From Zanthoxylum bungeanum (taxonomy: Eukaryota; Streptophyta; Magnoliopsida; Sapindales; Rutaceae): a stretch of 64,000 bases of DNA. Location: positions 1 to 64,000 of the forward strand of contig SKCR01017762.1 of assembly GCA_019454045.1 (NCBI GenBank). The letters are read 5' to 3'. The translations under genes were made by a program, and so were the position numbers. Positions 46,603 through 58,760 of the stretch are shown here, piece after piece (within the stretch, counting starts at the first letter, position 1; the number at the start of each line of letters is the position of its first letter). The notes beneath the pieces are model-generated. The model saw only the letters and a program-made list of their open reading frames with translations, was not told the origin of the DNA and did no database searches.

Positions 46603-48591
46603 TGTTGGGTTTCTCTAAGGTCCCGGGATCAAATCAAGCAATGAAACATATGTACGAATACTCAAAGAAGTTGCGGAATACTTACAATGATCGGTTGAGC
46701 GATGCGACGAACACAAAAAACTTTTCCAAGCTCCCATGAAGCTCTCGGCATTTGCAGGTTTTTGTGCTCCTCCATTCGGCCATGGATGATCCACCAAGCT
46801 CCAAGCTTGTGATGTGTATTCCAAGCCCACTGGTGGGTTTCCCTATCACCATCATACGACTCCTAAAGCGTGCTAGTATTCCGGAAATTTTGCCGCAAAA
46901 CTTCCTATGCTTCTCATTCAACTCACGGTGAAACCAGAAAAAATAGAGAAGAAAAGGCCCTAGGCCGAATGCAAGAGAGGAGGAAAGAGAGAAGAAAAAA
47001 TGTGTTAAGTGTTGGTGGTTGGAAAAAATGTGTATCTAATACACAAAATGAATTTCAAAAATTCATTTACCGAATTTTTTTGCTTTCCAAAAGTCAAAGG
47101 CTTTAAAGCCAACAACCACTCACATCAATCACTCAAATGACAAGTTGTCACATCACTCAAAGTGACTAGTGATTGACGCTTGATGTGACTTGTGGGCCGC
47201 ACCTGAATTCGCAATGCGAGTGCGCCCGCAAACACTCTCGGGCTTGGGTTCGCTAATTCCAAATTAACGAATTTTCTGTTGCGATGTAATTAAATAATTA
47301 TGCCTAGCAAAATCACTATTCACGTCGAAAACGAATTAATTCTAAATTAACTCGTTCGCCCTAATTAAAATCTAATTTTAATTCCATGTCGAAATCCAAT
47401 TTCATATAATATATCGAATATATTATTTTATCGATTAATTCCAAATTAATCGTTTTCTTTCTTTAATAAATATTTTAACCCAGATAAAATATCTCCGTAA
47501 TTAATCACAGATTAATTTTCTCTATCATCTAATTAATCCCAGATTAAAGAAGTGCGAGTCATACATCATCGGTGAATCTTTGGGAAGCGACCTATGAGAT
47601 CCCCGGATATGTTGCCAGTAAATCCGGTCGTCGGACTATCCGAACACGTACTTACCTATTACTACATTTTTACCGATTACAAGACAAGGTTGGCTTTTAG
47701 CAAAGTGCCATGCCTACCCAATTCTCCAGAAATATCCTTACAGGAATATGTTATCTATATCAAGCGTAGTATACGTAGTATTGCGTATTTCGATCCAGTA
47801 TCGGATGTCACGTGCAAGACCTGGGGCTGGAAATGTGTCTTCCCCGTACGAAGCACATATCGGATCTCTGGTAACTAGTCTCTATAATCGGATAAACATG
47901 ACCTAGTCATAATATCCCGATAGCTGCAGCATATAAGAGAACGAGTTATGTATCCTAGGTGATCATCATCTCCACTATTACTGGAGTGATACTTCCATCT
48001 CGACATCACATCCAATACACTACGATTCTCAATATACCTAGAAGAGGCGTACACAGAACCGGTTAAAGCCTTGGACGACCAAAACCAAAGTATATTGATT
48101 GTCGCAAGTATTAGCGGTGCAAGTCTCAGGTTAAGACCAAATACACCTACCCTGATTCGGACTTCCATAGACACATAGTCATACTACCAATGGAATTCCG
48201 AGGGGTCTATCCAGAGCGAAGCTGTTTCCCGTACCATCGGTAAACACAACCTCCTATTACACTTGCATGAGTATCCTATACCCAAATATATGAGAACTAT
48301 GTCGTTATGCTCCCACAACGCGCACAAGTGACTAGTCTATTCCGCATTATCGATGTCCAATCTGGATAATACTACGTCTAGGGATATTTAATGATTAAAC
48401 CTTCATGGATTGATACTGTCTCATATCTTATCAATCTAAAACTAATCATATGGACCTTCTATCAATTATATATATCTTGGTGATCTAATCACAAATTATA
48501 AAAAAACAATTTCCTTTGTCACATAGTTAATTTGTACAACAACACCATGATCTGTACAAATAGTGATGCTATGGGCCATAACTGTCCAACA
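46603..48591 (-). mobile_element. Copia-1 3' LTR of the full-length element
   Basis: 1989 bp, TGTTGGGTTTCTC to ACTGTCCAACA in plus-strand view. ATCTCCCACTTGG follows, the reverse complement of the polypurine tract. The palindrome array is at about 47270-47545. Confidence 0.93.
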
Positions 48592-51500
48592 ATCTCCCAC
48601 TTGGCCTATAGCCAGTCACTCAAGTGTCCTACACCCGAACTATATACGGTTCGCTCAAATTTCTGCTGAGGAAAGGCTTTTGTCAGCGGATTTGCATGAT
48701 TATCATCTGATGCGATTTATTCGATCATCACATCGCCACGATGTATGATCCGAACGAATCAGATGAATAACTAAAGTATATATCTGGATCGTTGATGAGA
48801 CCATTAATTCTTTAGCTTGTGATGTAGCCTAGCTCAGCTGCTAACAGAACTATATCTAATCTAATTAGATTATTATCAATCCAGAAGGCTTCTATTGCTG
48901 CCTCAGCTGCAGCAATAATCCACTTTTGTTGTTTGCTCGGTAACAGTATCTTGCTTGGAAGATTTCCAGCTCACTGTTCCAGTATTTAAACTTTATAGTA
49001 CCGTTGTTATGACTAATAGTCGTTATTATTGGTTTGGAAACTTGCAGCAGTGAACCCAGTCACTTCAAGTTCTCCTTCGCCATGGTATAAGATACTTAAA
49101 GATCCTCTAAGATACTAATGGATGTTCTTAACATTAATCCAGTGACTATCATTTGGATTGACTTGATTTTGACTCCATATGCTCAAAGCGTATGAGACAC
49201 CAGGTCGCGTACATTTATTTCAATGTACGAGTTCTCGGAGAGTACTAACAACTTTAAATCTATCCCAGTAGATCTTTATTCCTAGAATAAATGTTGTTTC
49301 TCCCAAGAATTCTACGGAGAATTTTTCATGAAAGCCAAGCTTTCACCGATTGTATTATGGGAATATCATTTCCAAGAAATGACATGTCATTATTGTATAG
49401 GATATTCACTGTCAGTGCGCTCCCACTAACCTCCTTATATACACAAGAATCATTTTCGTTTTGAATTAAATCATATACCATTATGATTACATCAAAATGA
49501 TAATTCCAAAAACGCTATGTTTGCTTCAATCCATCCATGGATCGAATAACCTGCGAACCTTGTTTGCTAGTTTTGGTACGACAAAACCGTCAGGATGTTG
49601 TAAACATCCTCCAAAATGTTTCCGTTTAAGGAAAGCGGTTTTGGCATTCAGCTGCCATATTTCATAAATGAAATATGCAACATTAGTAAGCATCATCCAA
49701 ATGGATTTAACAATGGCAACAGGTAAAAGGTTTTGTCGTAATCGACACAATGTTGATAACTATACCTTTTCGCTACAAGCCCAGCTTAGTACGTTGGTAT
49801 GTTGCCATCCATGTATGTCTTCCTTGAAGACTTATATAGTACCAATAGGCACAATGCCTTCCGGTACAACAACTAGTGTCTAAACATAGTTGGTATACAT
49901 GGAATCCATTTTGGACATCATGGCACTTTGCCATATTAGGGAGTCGATACCTTGTATCACTTCCTCATACGTAGTCAGTTCGTATTCCTCAATAAGATTG
50001 ACATCTTTATGAGGTGAGATCAGAAACCCATACCTCCCAGGTTGTTTTCTGACTCTCTCCGACTTACGCGGTTCTTGTGTATTCGAAGATTATTAGTATA
50101 GTTCCATCCTTGATGAACTATTTGTGTTCCATTAAGGAATCGGTGCCTGGAATAGTATTATTCCGATTTTCATCGAGTTTTACTTTCCTCCCACTTACCA
50201 CTGCATATAGGTATTCCTCTTAGGAAAACCGCAGGGCGAGCAACAATTACATTGTTCTCTAGTGAGTTGTATAAGTACTATACATTGGTTTCCCTAGGAT
50301 AACCCACAGCTTAGGCACTTATCTGATTTGGGTTCTAGTTTGGTATCATCCAAACATATGCCTAGCATTCCCAAATCTTCAGGAATTAGAAAACCAAGTT
50401 TCTTTCCTGTTCATATCTATTTATCTAATATGAAGTCTGTCTAACAGATTTTATGGAACCTTATTCAAAATAAGTTCTGCACTGTTAATGCATATCCGTT
50501 GAAGGAAATGGTAGCTCAGAGCGACTCATGATTAACCTTATCATGTTTAACAAAATTTGGTTTCTCCGTTCAGACACACCGTCAAACTGACGTGTTCCGG
50601 GAGGAGTCCTCATTGAAAGAATACTATACTCTTTCAAGTATTTGAGAAACTTATTGCTTAAGTATTTTCATCATGGTCTAACCGTGATGGTTTTATACTT
50701 TAGCCGATATGTTTGTTTATTTCATGTCGAAACTCTTTGATTTAATCAAAAGTTTCTGATTCGTGTTTCAAAAGAAACACATAACCATAACGCGATGCCA
50801 CATCCGTAAAGGTCACGAAACATTCATATCCATATCTAGCCTAGCTACACATGGGCCCACTTACGTCACTATGAACGAGGGCTAACAGATCGGTGGCATT
50901 TGCACTTTTACCAAGTAAAGGTGTTTTAGGCACTTTGCCTAATAAACTAGATTCGTAGACATTATTTGAATAGAGTCAAATCCGTCCTAGTATCCACTCT
51001 TCGAAAGTGTGGATATATAAGTCTTGTTAATTGTGTCCCAGACAACAATGCCACATTTAAATTTCAACTGATTAATTCAGTTTGAGCTATTTGTTTGTCA
51101 TGTTATATGTTTGAGATTTATTTATATTCAAAATATAAATATTTTTATTCACATATAATGTGTTTATCTCAATATCATCTTCATAAAATAAAAAACTTTA
51201 GTGTTCTGGAATATAAAGGTATACCCGCAACGGGTTAAACCCTGATATAGAGATAATGTATCTAGTCAAACTAGTCACATTATAACAGTTTCCTAAATTT
51301 AAGTACACACCCGAAGGGTAGTTCCTAAACTTAGGTTTCTACGGTTAAAACAGCGATTATCGTCCCGTTTCCTAATCGCAGATTAATCTCATCTGAAGTC
51401 AGTATCCTGCTTATCAGCAATTTCTGCACATCAATACATATTCATGTACCACACTCAGTATCTAAAATCCAATTTTAATACTAGTAGTGAACATGTTTAT

Positions 51501-52150
51501 GACAAACATGTTTGAAGTCAGAGCCTTGCTTGTTCTTCAATTCCTTTATGTGTGCCTTGTCCATACGGCAGTCACGCTTCTGTGTCCCCGTTTGCCACAA
51601 TTAAGTCAGACATTTTGGGATATGTCCTTTGTCTTCTCAGAAAATTATAATGATTTTTGCCTTTGCCACTTTTCCACACCCAGAAGCCTTTGGCCAAGCC
51701 TTGGCCTTCCGGAATGTCGAAGTGAGATGCGCCTTGCGCTTCTTGCCTTATTGCAAACTTTGGCTTTATCTCCTTGAGTATAGCCATTAACTCTCCAAGA
51801 GTTTACTATTGCAATGTAGAACTTCTATGATCTAATGATAGATCTATGAAGATCCTTCAATTTCATTATCATACTATAAGGATCTAATCCTTAGTTCTGA
51901 TTAAGAAATTAAGGAGTCTTTTTGGCAAGCATAATGGATTAAGCACTAAAGTTATCATCACATGAATATTCCAAATATCATGTTCTACTATTTGCTTAAC
52001 TCCGGGCTTCGGCTCAAGACGTCACTATATCAAATAAAGTAACTTCTCGATTATCAGGACTATCCTGATTCGTTATTCCCAATTTGAAAATTAAAGTCGT
52101 TTAAATACATTTTCACCGAGGATTATGTTTTAAACACTAATATTTCAATT
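48592..52150 (-). pseudogene. Copia-1 gag-pol of the full-length element, broken
   Basis: From 5' to 3' on the minus strand: gag (52150-51800), zinc knuckle (near 51590), protease with DTE in place of DTG (near 51455), integrase zinc region (near 51000-51060), integrase core (50560-50900) with the Glu of SERRN kept, linker ERVRK-PGRYGF (near 50040), reverse transcriptase (49950-49380) and RNase H (49200-48900). The catalytic box reads YNND (near 49395) and the shared stop is at 49832-49834. No frame exceeds about 75 codons in pol. The element must have been moved by enzymes supplied by another copy. Confidence 0.88.
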
Positions 52151-54467
52151 TATCTTGATTGCTATAGTCCAACTATCCAATCAACGATTTCAGGTACTAT
52201 TAATTATAATGATTACTATAGTCTAACTATATAATCAACTATAATTTAATTGGTTAAATTCAATTATATTGATTACTATAATCCAATTATAAAATCAACT
52301 ATTAATTGAAATAGTTTGAATACAGTCCAAATGTTTATTAAAACAACATTAATTATTAGTCCAACTAATAAATTAATTTATATTGACGAAAAATTTGTAA
52401 TGAGCACGTATGGCAAGTAACTAAACGAATATTACAAATTTAATACTTGCCTCCCACTTTTTTTCGGCGAGCCTCTAACCCTCTGTTGAGTACTCGGGAA
52501 ACCTTGTTTCCTAGTGGGCTAGGATCCCGTTAAATAACACACAATCTTGACTTTGGCCAACAATCTGTATGATAATTAACTAGGTAGATCTCTAAGATCA
52601 ATTGGATCTCATCCAATTCCTAGATCCAGTAGGTGGACATCCAAGTCCTAAACATATATCTTATATATGCCAATATATCCAATATATTGCCTAACCTTTT
52701 TCCTCTGAATCAACTAAGCCTTGGCTTTGGCACAACAAACTTAGTGATCTCAGTTAAGCGGAAAGCTTCGTAATCAATGTCGATGGACAAGAAGTGATCT
52801 TGACTTTGGCCAACAAATCACAACTTGGACAAGACACCAATATGGAACAAAGCCTTCATGATTCAAACACATCCTCGACGGACAAAGGTCTTGACTTTGG
52901 CCAACAAACCAATGCCAGTCTTGGATCTTGAGTAATAATCACTCAATGGAAGGAAAAACGCTTAATATGATGTTGAGGGTTTTTCGCGTAATTGGCAACC
53001 AATTAATTATCTTTGTTAAGGTCTCATCATCATACACCCTTAAACATGCATTCTAAACACATAATAAGGCGCATATAAATAAAATAATAATGATATGCGG
53101 ATGGATACTTAAACACATTGTTCCTAGAACAAATCTCTCCATTTCCTCTCTCCCGATAGCACAAGTATTACTTCTACCCGATTACATAACACTTCTAAAG
53201 AAACCTCATTTACATTGAGGGGAATATGTGAGAAGAGAAATACAAAGAGTAATGAGGTAATAGGTTGGACACGCAGGTTCTATTTAATAAATTCTAAATC
53301 TATTACAACAATTTCCAAAATTGCCCTCACCCATCTAATATCCATCCGATATACATTATTCATACATCGCAACCATGTATTCACACAAGCATGTTATCAA
53401 TCAATCTAATTCAATTAATTAATCTAAATATTAATGACCATCCAATGTTCAAACAACGATTTGATTTTGCGCGAGTCAAACTCGTTTTTGCGAATAAGTA
53501 CTCAAAGTACGAATTTTTGAATTAAATTAAACTACAACATTAAACCAATTTAATTTGCGTTTAATACTAATTCATTATTTAATTCCAAATTAAATATTTA
53601 CACTTTTAAAGTACCTTTTCGACTTAGATTCCAAATCTAATCATTACGGGTCTCAAAGCCCGATTAACATCCAATGTCAATTTAATTTAAAGTCCAATGG
53701 GCTTTTAATTAATTTCTAAGGCATGGACTTTTGGTCAATATGGGTCAAACCCAAATACCAAAGCCCATTTAAGGAATCACCCTTATTTGCCAAGAAACCA
53801 ATTTAGGCCCATTAGGCCCAATTAAAATTAAAGGTCCATTAAGTCACAATTGGACATTATAGATATGGTTTTGGGCCCAATTGGATCCAACCAATTTAGC
53901 CTAAATCTAACTTGGTACAACCAAGCCCATTAAGCCCAATTACAACTTTTAAAGCCCAATTCCAAAATAAGCCCAATTAATTTAATTTCAAAATTCCAAA
54001 TTTCATAATTAAATTAATTAAAGTGTATGCCATAATTAATTACCCAAATTAACATTTCTAAAACACAAATTTGTACAATTAATTATGCTCATTATCATCA
54101 AAACATGTCCAACACATTTTAATCAAAAATAAATCATTTTCCATGCTATTATGTTCACGGCAATTTGGGGTTTTTAATGTTCGATTCCGATTTCAATCCA
54201 TTGAATCCTAAATCAACAATTCCCAAACGATTTCAACTCATCCAATGAATCAAAAAACAAAAATCACCATGACATCTAGGGTTCTTCCATTTTCGGCCAA
54301 GCCTAAAATTTGGGCAAAAATTGATCCAATAAACTTTTCATGAAATCGATCAAATCCAACTTCAATTAAACATCATTTAAGCATACTCAATCAGAAAATT
54401 TCATCAAATCATGCTCAAATTGAATTTACCCAATTTTAACCCTAAATCAATTTTCATGCTAAATTAG
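52151..54467 (-). other. Copia-1 untranslated leader of the full-length element
   Basis: 2.3 kb with no ORF of note. It contains three exact copies of CTTGACTTTGGCCAACAA at 52546, 52799 and 52890 and a weaker one near 52722. It matches the leader at 26515-28686 in reverse complement. Confidence 0.8.
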
Positions 54468-54480
54468 GCTCTGATACCAT
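54468..54480 (-). other. Primer-binding site of the full-length Copia-1 element
   Basis: GCTCTGATACCAT on the plus strand is the reverse complement of ATGGTATCAGAGC. It directly adjoins the LTR at 54481 and matches the 3' end of initiator tRNA-Met. Confidence 0.93.
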
Positions 54481-56473
54481 TGTTGGGTTTATCTAAGGTC
54501 CCTGGATCAAATCAAGCAATGAAACATATGTGCGAATACTCAAAGAAGTTGCGGAATACTTACAATGATTGGTTGAGCGATGCGACGAACACAAAAAACT
54601 TTTCCAACCTCCCTTGAAGCTCTCGGCATTTTCAGGTTTTTGTGCTCCTCCATTCGGCCATGGATGATCCACCAAGCTCCAAGCTTGTGATGTGTATTCC
54701 AAGCCCACAGGTGGGTTTCCCTATCACCATTATACGACTCCTAAAGTGTGCTAGCACTTCGGAAATTTTGCCGTAAAACTTCATGTGCTTCTCTTTCAAC
54801 TCATGGTGAAACCAGAAAAAATGGAGAAGAAAAGGCCCTAGGCCGAATGCAAGAGAGGAGGAAAGAGAGAAGAAAAAATGTGTTAAGTGTTGGTGGTTGG
54901 AAAAAATGTGTATCTAATACACAAAATGAATTTCAAAAATTCATTTACCGAATTTTTTTGCTTTCCAAAAGTCAAAGGCTTTAAAGCCAACAACCACTCC
55001 CATCAATCACTCAAATGACAAGTTGTCACATCACTCAAAGTGACTAGTGATTTGACGCTTGATGTGACTTTTGGGCCGCACCTGAATTCGCAATGCGAGT
55101 GCGCCGCAAACACTCCCGGGCTCGGGTTCGCTAATTCCAAATTAACGAATTTTCCGTTGCGACGTAATTAAATAATTATGCCTAGAAAAATCACTATTCA
55201 CATCGATAACGAATTAATTCTAAATTAACTCGTTCGCCCGAATTAAAATCTAATTTTAATTCCGCGTCGAAATCCAATTTCATATAATATATCGAATATA
55301 TTATTTTATCGATTAATTCCAATTAATCGTTTTCTCTCTTTAATAAATATTTTATCCCAGATAAAATATCTCTGTAATTAATCCCAGATTAATTTTCTCT
55401 CTCATCTAATTAATCTCTGATTAATAAAGTGTGAGTCATACGTCATCGGTGAATCTTCGGGAAGCGACCCATGAGATCCCCGGATATTTTGGCAGTAAAT
55501 TCGGTCGTCGGACTATCCGAACACGTACGTACCTAGTACTACGTTTTTACCGATTTACAAGACAATGTTGGCTTCTAGCAAAGCGCCATGCCTACCCAAT
55601 TCTCCAGAAATATCCTTACAGGAATATGTGATCTATATCAGGCGTAGTATACGTAGTATTGCGTATTTCGATCCAGTATCGGATGTCACGTGCAAGGCCT
55701 GGGGCTGGAAATGTGTCTTCCCCATACGAAGCACATATCGAATCTCTGGTAACTAGTCTCTATAATCGGATAATCATGACATAGTCATATTATCCCGATG
55801 ACTGCAGTACTAAAGAGTACTAGTTCCGTATCCTGCGTGATCATCATCTCCAATATGACTGGAGTAATACTTCTATCTCGACATCACACCCAATACACTA
55901 CGATTCTCAATATACCCAGAAGAGGCATACACAGAACCGGTTAAAGCCCTGGACGACCAAAACCAAAGTATATTGATTGTCGCAAGTATTAGCGGTGCAA
56001 GTCTCAGGTTAAGACCAAATACACCTACCCTGATTCGGACTTTCATAGACACATAGTCATACTACCAAGGGAATTCCGAGGGGTCTATCCAGAGCGAAGC
56101 TGTTTCCCATACCATCGATAAACACAACCTCCTATTACACTTGTATGAGTATCCTATACCCAAATATATGAGAACTATGACGTTATGCTCCCACAACGCG
56201 CACAAGTGTAATACTAGTCTATTCCGTATTATCGATGTCCAATCTCGATAATACTACGACTAGGGATATTTAATGATTAAACCTTCATAGATTGATACTG
56301 TCTCATATCTTATCAATCTGGAACTAATCATATGGACCTTCTATCAATTATATATATCTTGGTGATCTAATCACAAATGATAAAAGAGCAATTTCCTTTG
56401 TCACATAGTTAATTTGTACAACAACACCATGATCTGTACAAATAGGGATGCTATGGGCCATAATTGTCCAACA
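54481..56473 (-). mobile_element. Copia-1 5' LTR of the full-length element
   Basis: 1993 bp, TGTTGGGTTTATC to ATTGTCCAACA in plus-strand view, very similar to 46603-48591. The palindrome array is at 55110-55410. Confidence 0.93.
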
Positions 56474-56730
56474 AGACTCTGTATGGAGGCTCTAAAGTCA
56501 GGTTCTGATGGAAGGCTCTGAAGTCAGGTTCCAATGGAGGGTCCTAAAATCAGACTCTGAGTAGAGACCCTGAAGCCCGATCCTAATAGGAGGCCCTGGA
56601 GTCAGACTCTGATGGAACTAGAGTGAGACTCTAATGTTGTTCATGGTCTGTCGGTAGACACTGAATTCAGAGTCTGAAGGTAGCTGTTGACGTCAAATTC
56701 TGAAACTAGTCCCCGTGTCGTATTTCTACT
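56474..56730 (-). mobile_element. Gypsy G1 LTR, right copy, distal part
   Basis: It resumes the G1 LTR after the Copia-1 insertion with AGACTCTGTATGGAGGCTC, matching 41310-41566 (repeated CAGACTCTGA phrases, CTGTCGGTAGACACTGA). Similarity ends near AGTCCCCGTGTCG. Confidence 0.8.
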
Positions 56731-58355
56731 GATCCTTCATTATATGCCTGATTTTTCCTCAAACAATATATAATACGGTGTGCAATTTTATATCTACGTA
56801 TAATTACTCTAATTTAATTGGTTTCTTCGAGAAATGAGTTGTTTGTTGTTCTATATATAAGTGAGAGTCTTCAACTCTTGTCACTTATTTTTAATTTGTT
56901 TCATATACAATATTGGTTTATTGGTCACCATGGAAGAGTAATTCTTTGGTGCAACGGAGGCATGAACAACGTGGTGTTACCAACAAATTAGTAAATGACA
57001 TGTATAATTTAATATCCATCTTTTTAGTTTTTTTAATATTTTAACACGCGTGATAATGAATTATTGAATTGTTACACGGATGACATGGTACCTTCGTTGT
57101 ATTGTAGATTTTCTCCACTTTCGAGAAACAAAACAGTTTCTCGTAGTTGAGAGATTTTACATAGAGGCGGCAAACAGTTTGATGTAGTGTACACAATAAA
57201 TACATTAAGACAGATTCAAGATGAGTGGTGGTGCTCGCTAGATAATGTATTAAGACAGATTTAATATAATAAGGTGGCAATATTTTAGTAAGAGGGATTC
57301 CGAACATTGTTTAAGTTCAATAGGTTGTTCTCTTTATCAATTATTCATTCTCTATTTATAATTGTTCAAAAATACAGTATTTTGATAAATTATCAAGCAA
57401 TGGCAAGGCCCACTTGAAGCATCCCAGATCATTCTTTCCATCTTCAATATGTTTAATTCTGCTCGTTATTCATCCAAGTCCAATTAATGAAAATACAGGA
57501 AACATTAATTTGTTCTGCAATTTGAATCTACATGGCAAAAAATAAAATAAAATAAAATAAAAAATAGGATATTAAATTTCTTTCAAAAGAAAAGAAAAGC
57601 ACGTGTGTCAACAACCAGAGGAAAGGCTGAATAGGCATTGGTCTTGAGGACCTGTAAGCATCAATTTTTGATTCGGTTTGATGTACTAAATTAATAGAAA
57701 GTCAACTAAAGGTGGGACTCTTATGCAATCATTTATGCAACACTATAGGTAGTGGTAACATAATGTACGTATAATAATGGCTGAGACCAAAATTAATCAA
57801 TCGGACCAGAACAACCCATCAGTATTAAAGGACCCTCTCAAGTGGCTACAACTCATGCACCATCCTAATGGACCCGGAGGTGACAGTCGGGAGAGTCAAC
57901 ACATACGGTCGGTTGGGGTTTCAAATTTAACTCAAAATCAGGGCTTCAAATTCAAAGAAATTTCAAATTTTAATATATAATATAACTTGTTTATTTTTTA
58001 TTCTTTGATAGGGCCCTCATTTAAGAATTCATCTAAGGCCCTATAAAATTCAAGTAACTCAAGACCGCCCCTGATTATGGACCCTTTCCGTTTACATAGT
58101 TTCTTCAAAATGAGAAGACATAGAAGTGAGTTTCATCCTCAGGCAATGACAGTGGTAGCTAGTATAGTTCACTTATATTTCATCTTTGACCTTTGTCTGA
58201 TTTGGATTCGGTGTTAAACTGAGTTTTATATAAATTATAATTGGGTGCATTACTACTAAAGCAGGCATGACAAAAGACTATAAAAAACTCAATACTGGAT
58301 CCAAATCCCTGATTGCAATTTGCACCAACACATGCTTCCCTTAATCTTCAGTACC
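56731..58355. other. Intergenic DNA upstream of the borate transporter gene
   Basis: 56776-56908 repeats the segment at 39955-40085. A short (AAAAT)n run lies near 57539-57570. Possible hAT-like ends (CAGGGCTTCAAATT near 57940 and CCGCCCCTG near 58065) lack a target duplication. ORFs such as 57777-57980 show no domain. I see no further gene; the proximal promoter of the borate transporter should lie in the last part. Confidence 0.5.
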
Positions 58356-58366
58356 TTTATATATTT
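58356..58366 (+). promoter_or_regulatory. Probable TATA box of the borate transporter gene
   Basis: TTTATATATTT lies about 395-405 bp upstream of the start codon and is followed by a CT-rich stretch (CTTCCTCTCCTCATTCCC), a common plant transcription-start context. Transcription would then start near 58390, giving a leader of about 370 nt if no intron is removed. No transcript data are available here. Confidence 0.5.
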
Positions 58367-58491
58367 GGGTACTTCCTCTCCTCATTCCCAGCCAAAACAT
58401 TGCACCAACAACACCTCCAAAGCTAACAGCCAGCTAATTAGTGTAGACCAGATCATCAAGATTATTTTTCACTTCTAAATTCTAAATCAAT

Positions 58492-58635
58492 ATGTAGTTT
58501 GGTGTATGCATTGAATATCTTGAATCCATACGCCAAGCTCACATGTAATTTGATCACCACCGTCTAGCATTTGTTCTTGTTCTTTCTTCTCTCGCCACCT
58601 GCTTTGACTTGTATTTATATTCTGAAGTTATGTAA
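58492..58635 (+). promoter_or_regulatory. Minimal upstream ORFs (AUG-stops) in the predicted leader
   Basis: All four ATGs between the predicted transcription start and the main start codon open ORFs of one or two codons: ATGTAG at 58492, ATGCATTGA at 58506, ATGTAA at 58543 and ATGTAA at 58630. AUGUAA is the minimal uORF known in Arabidopsis NIP5;1, where high boron makes ribosomes stall and the mRNA is degraded. Arabidopsis BOR1 is also translationally repressed through uORFs. Boron control of this gene through these sites is inference from the sequence. Confidence 0.65.
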
Positions 58636-58760
58636 TTCTGAAGGTCATTAACTTTCCTTATCAGCTCTTTCAAGGGCATTATTTTCCCAATCTGAAAAAG
58701 CCCATCCGAGGGGGCATTAGCTAGGACTGTAAAGACTAAACTTTGCTTAGATCCATAACA

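Larger units (their letters stand above)
46598..56478 (-). mobile_element. Full-length Copia-1 element inserted in a G1 LTR
   Basis: The element is 46603-56473 (9871 bp) with two LTRs, polypurine tract, internal region and primer-binding site. It is flanked by a perfect 5-bp target duplication AGACT (46598-46602 and 56474-56478), the size expected of Ty1/copia integrase. The interrupted sequence is the G1 LTR. By eye, the first roughly 250 bp of the two LTRs differ at only a few percent of positions, so the insertion is fairly young, yet the internal coding region has no long ORF. Confidence 0.95.

Noticed and set aside
57777..57980. 67-codon ORF upstream of the borate transporter
   Set aside because: No motif, low-complexity content and overlap with a possible hAT-like miniature element. 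No splice or promoter context.
57940..58073. Possible hAT miniature element with CAGGG ends
   Set aside because: Terminal similarity is only about five bases on one side and no 8-bp target duplication is present.
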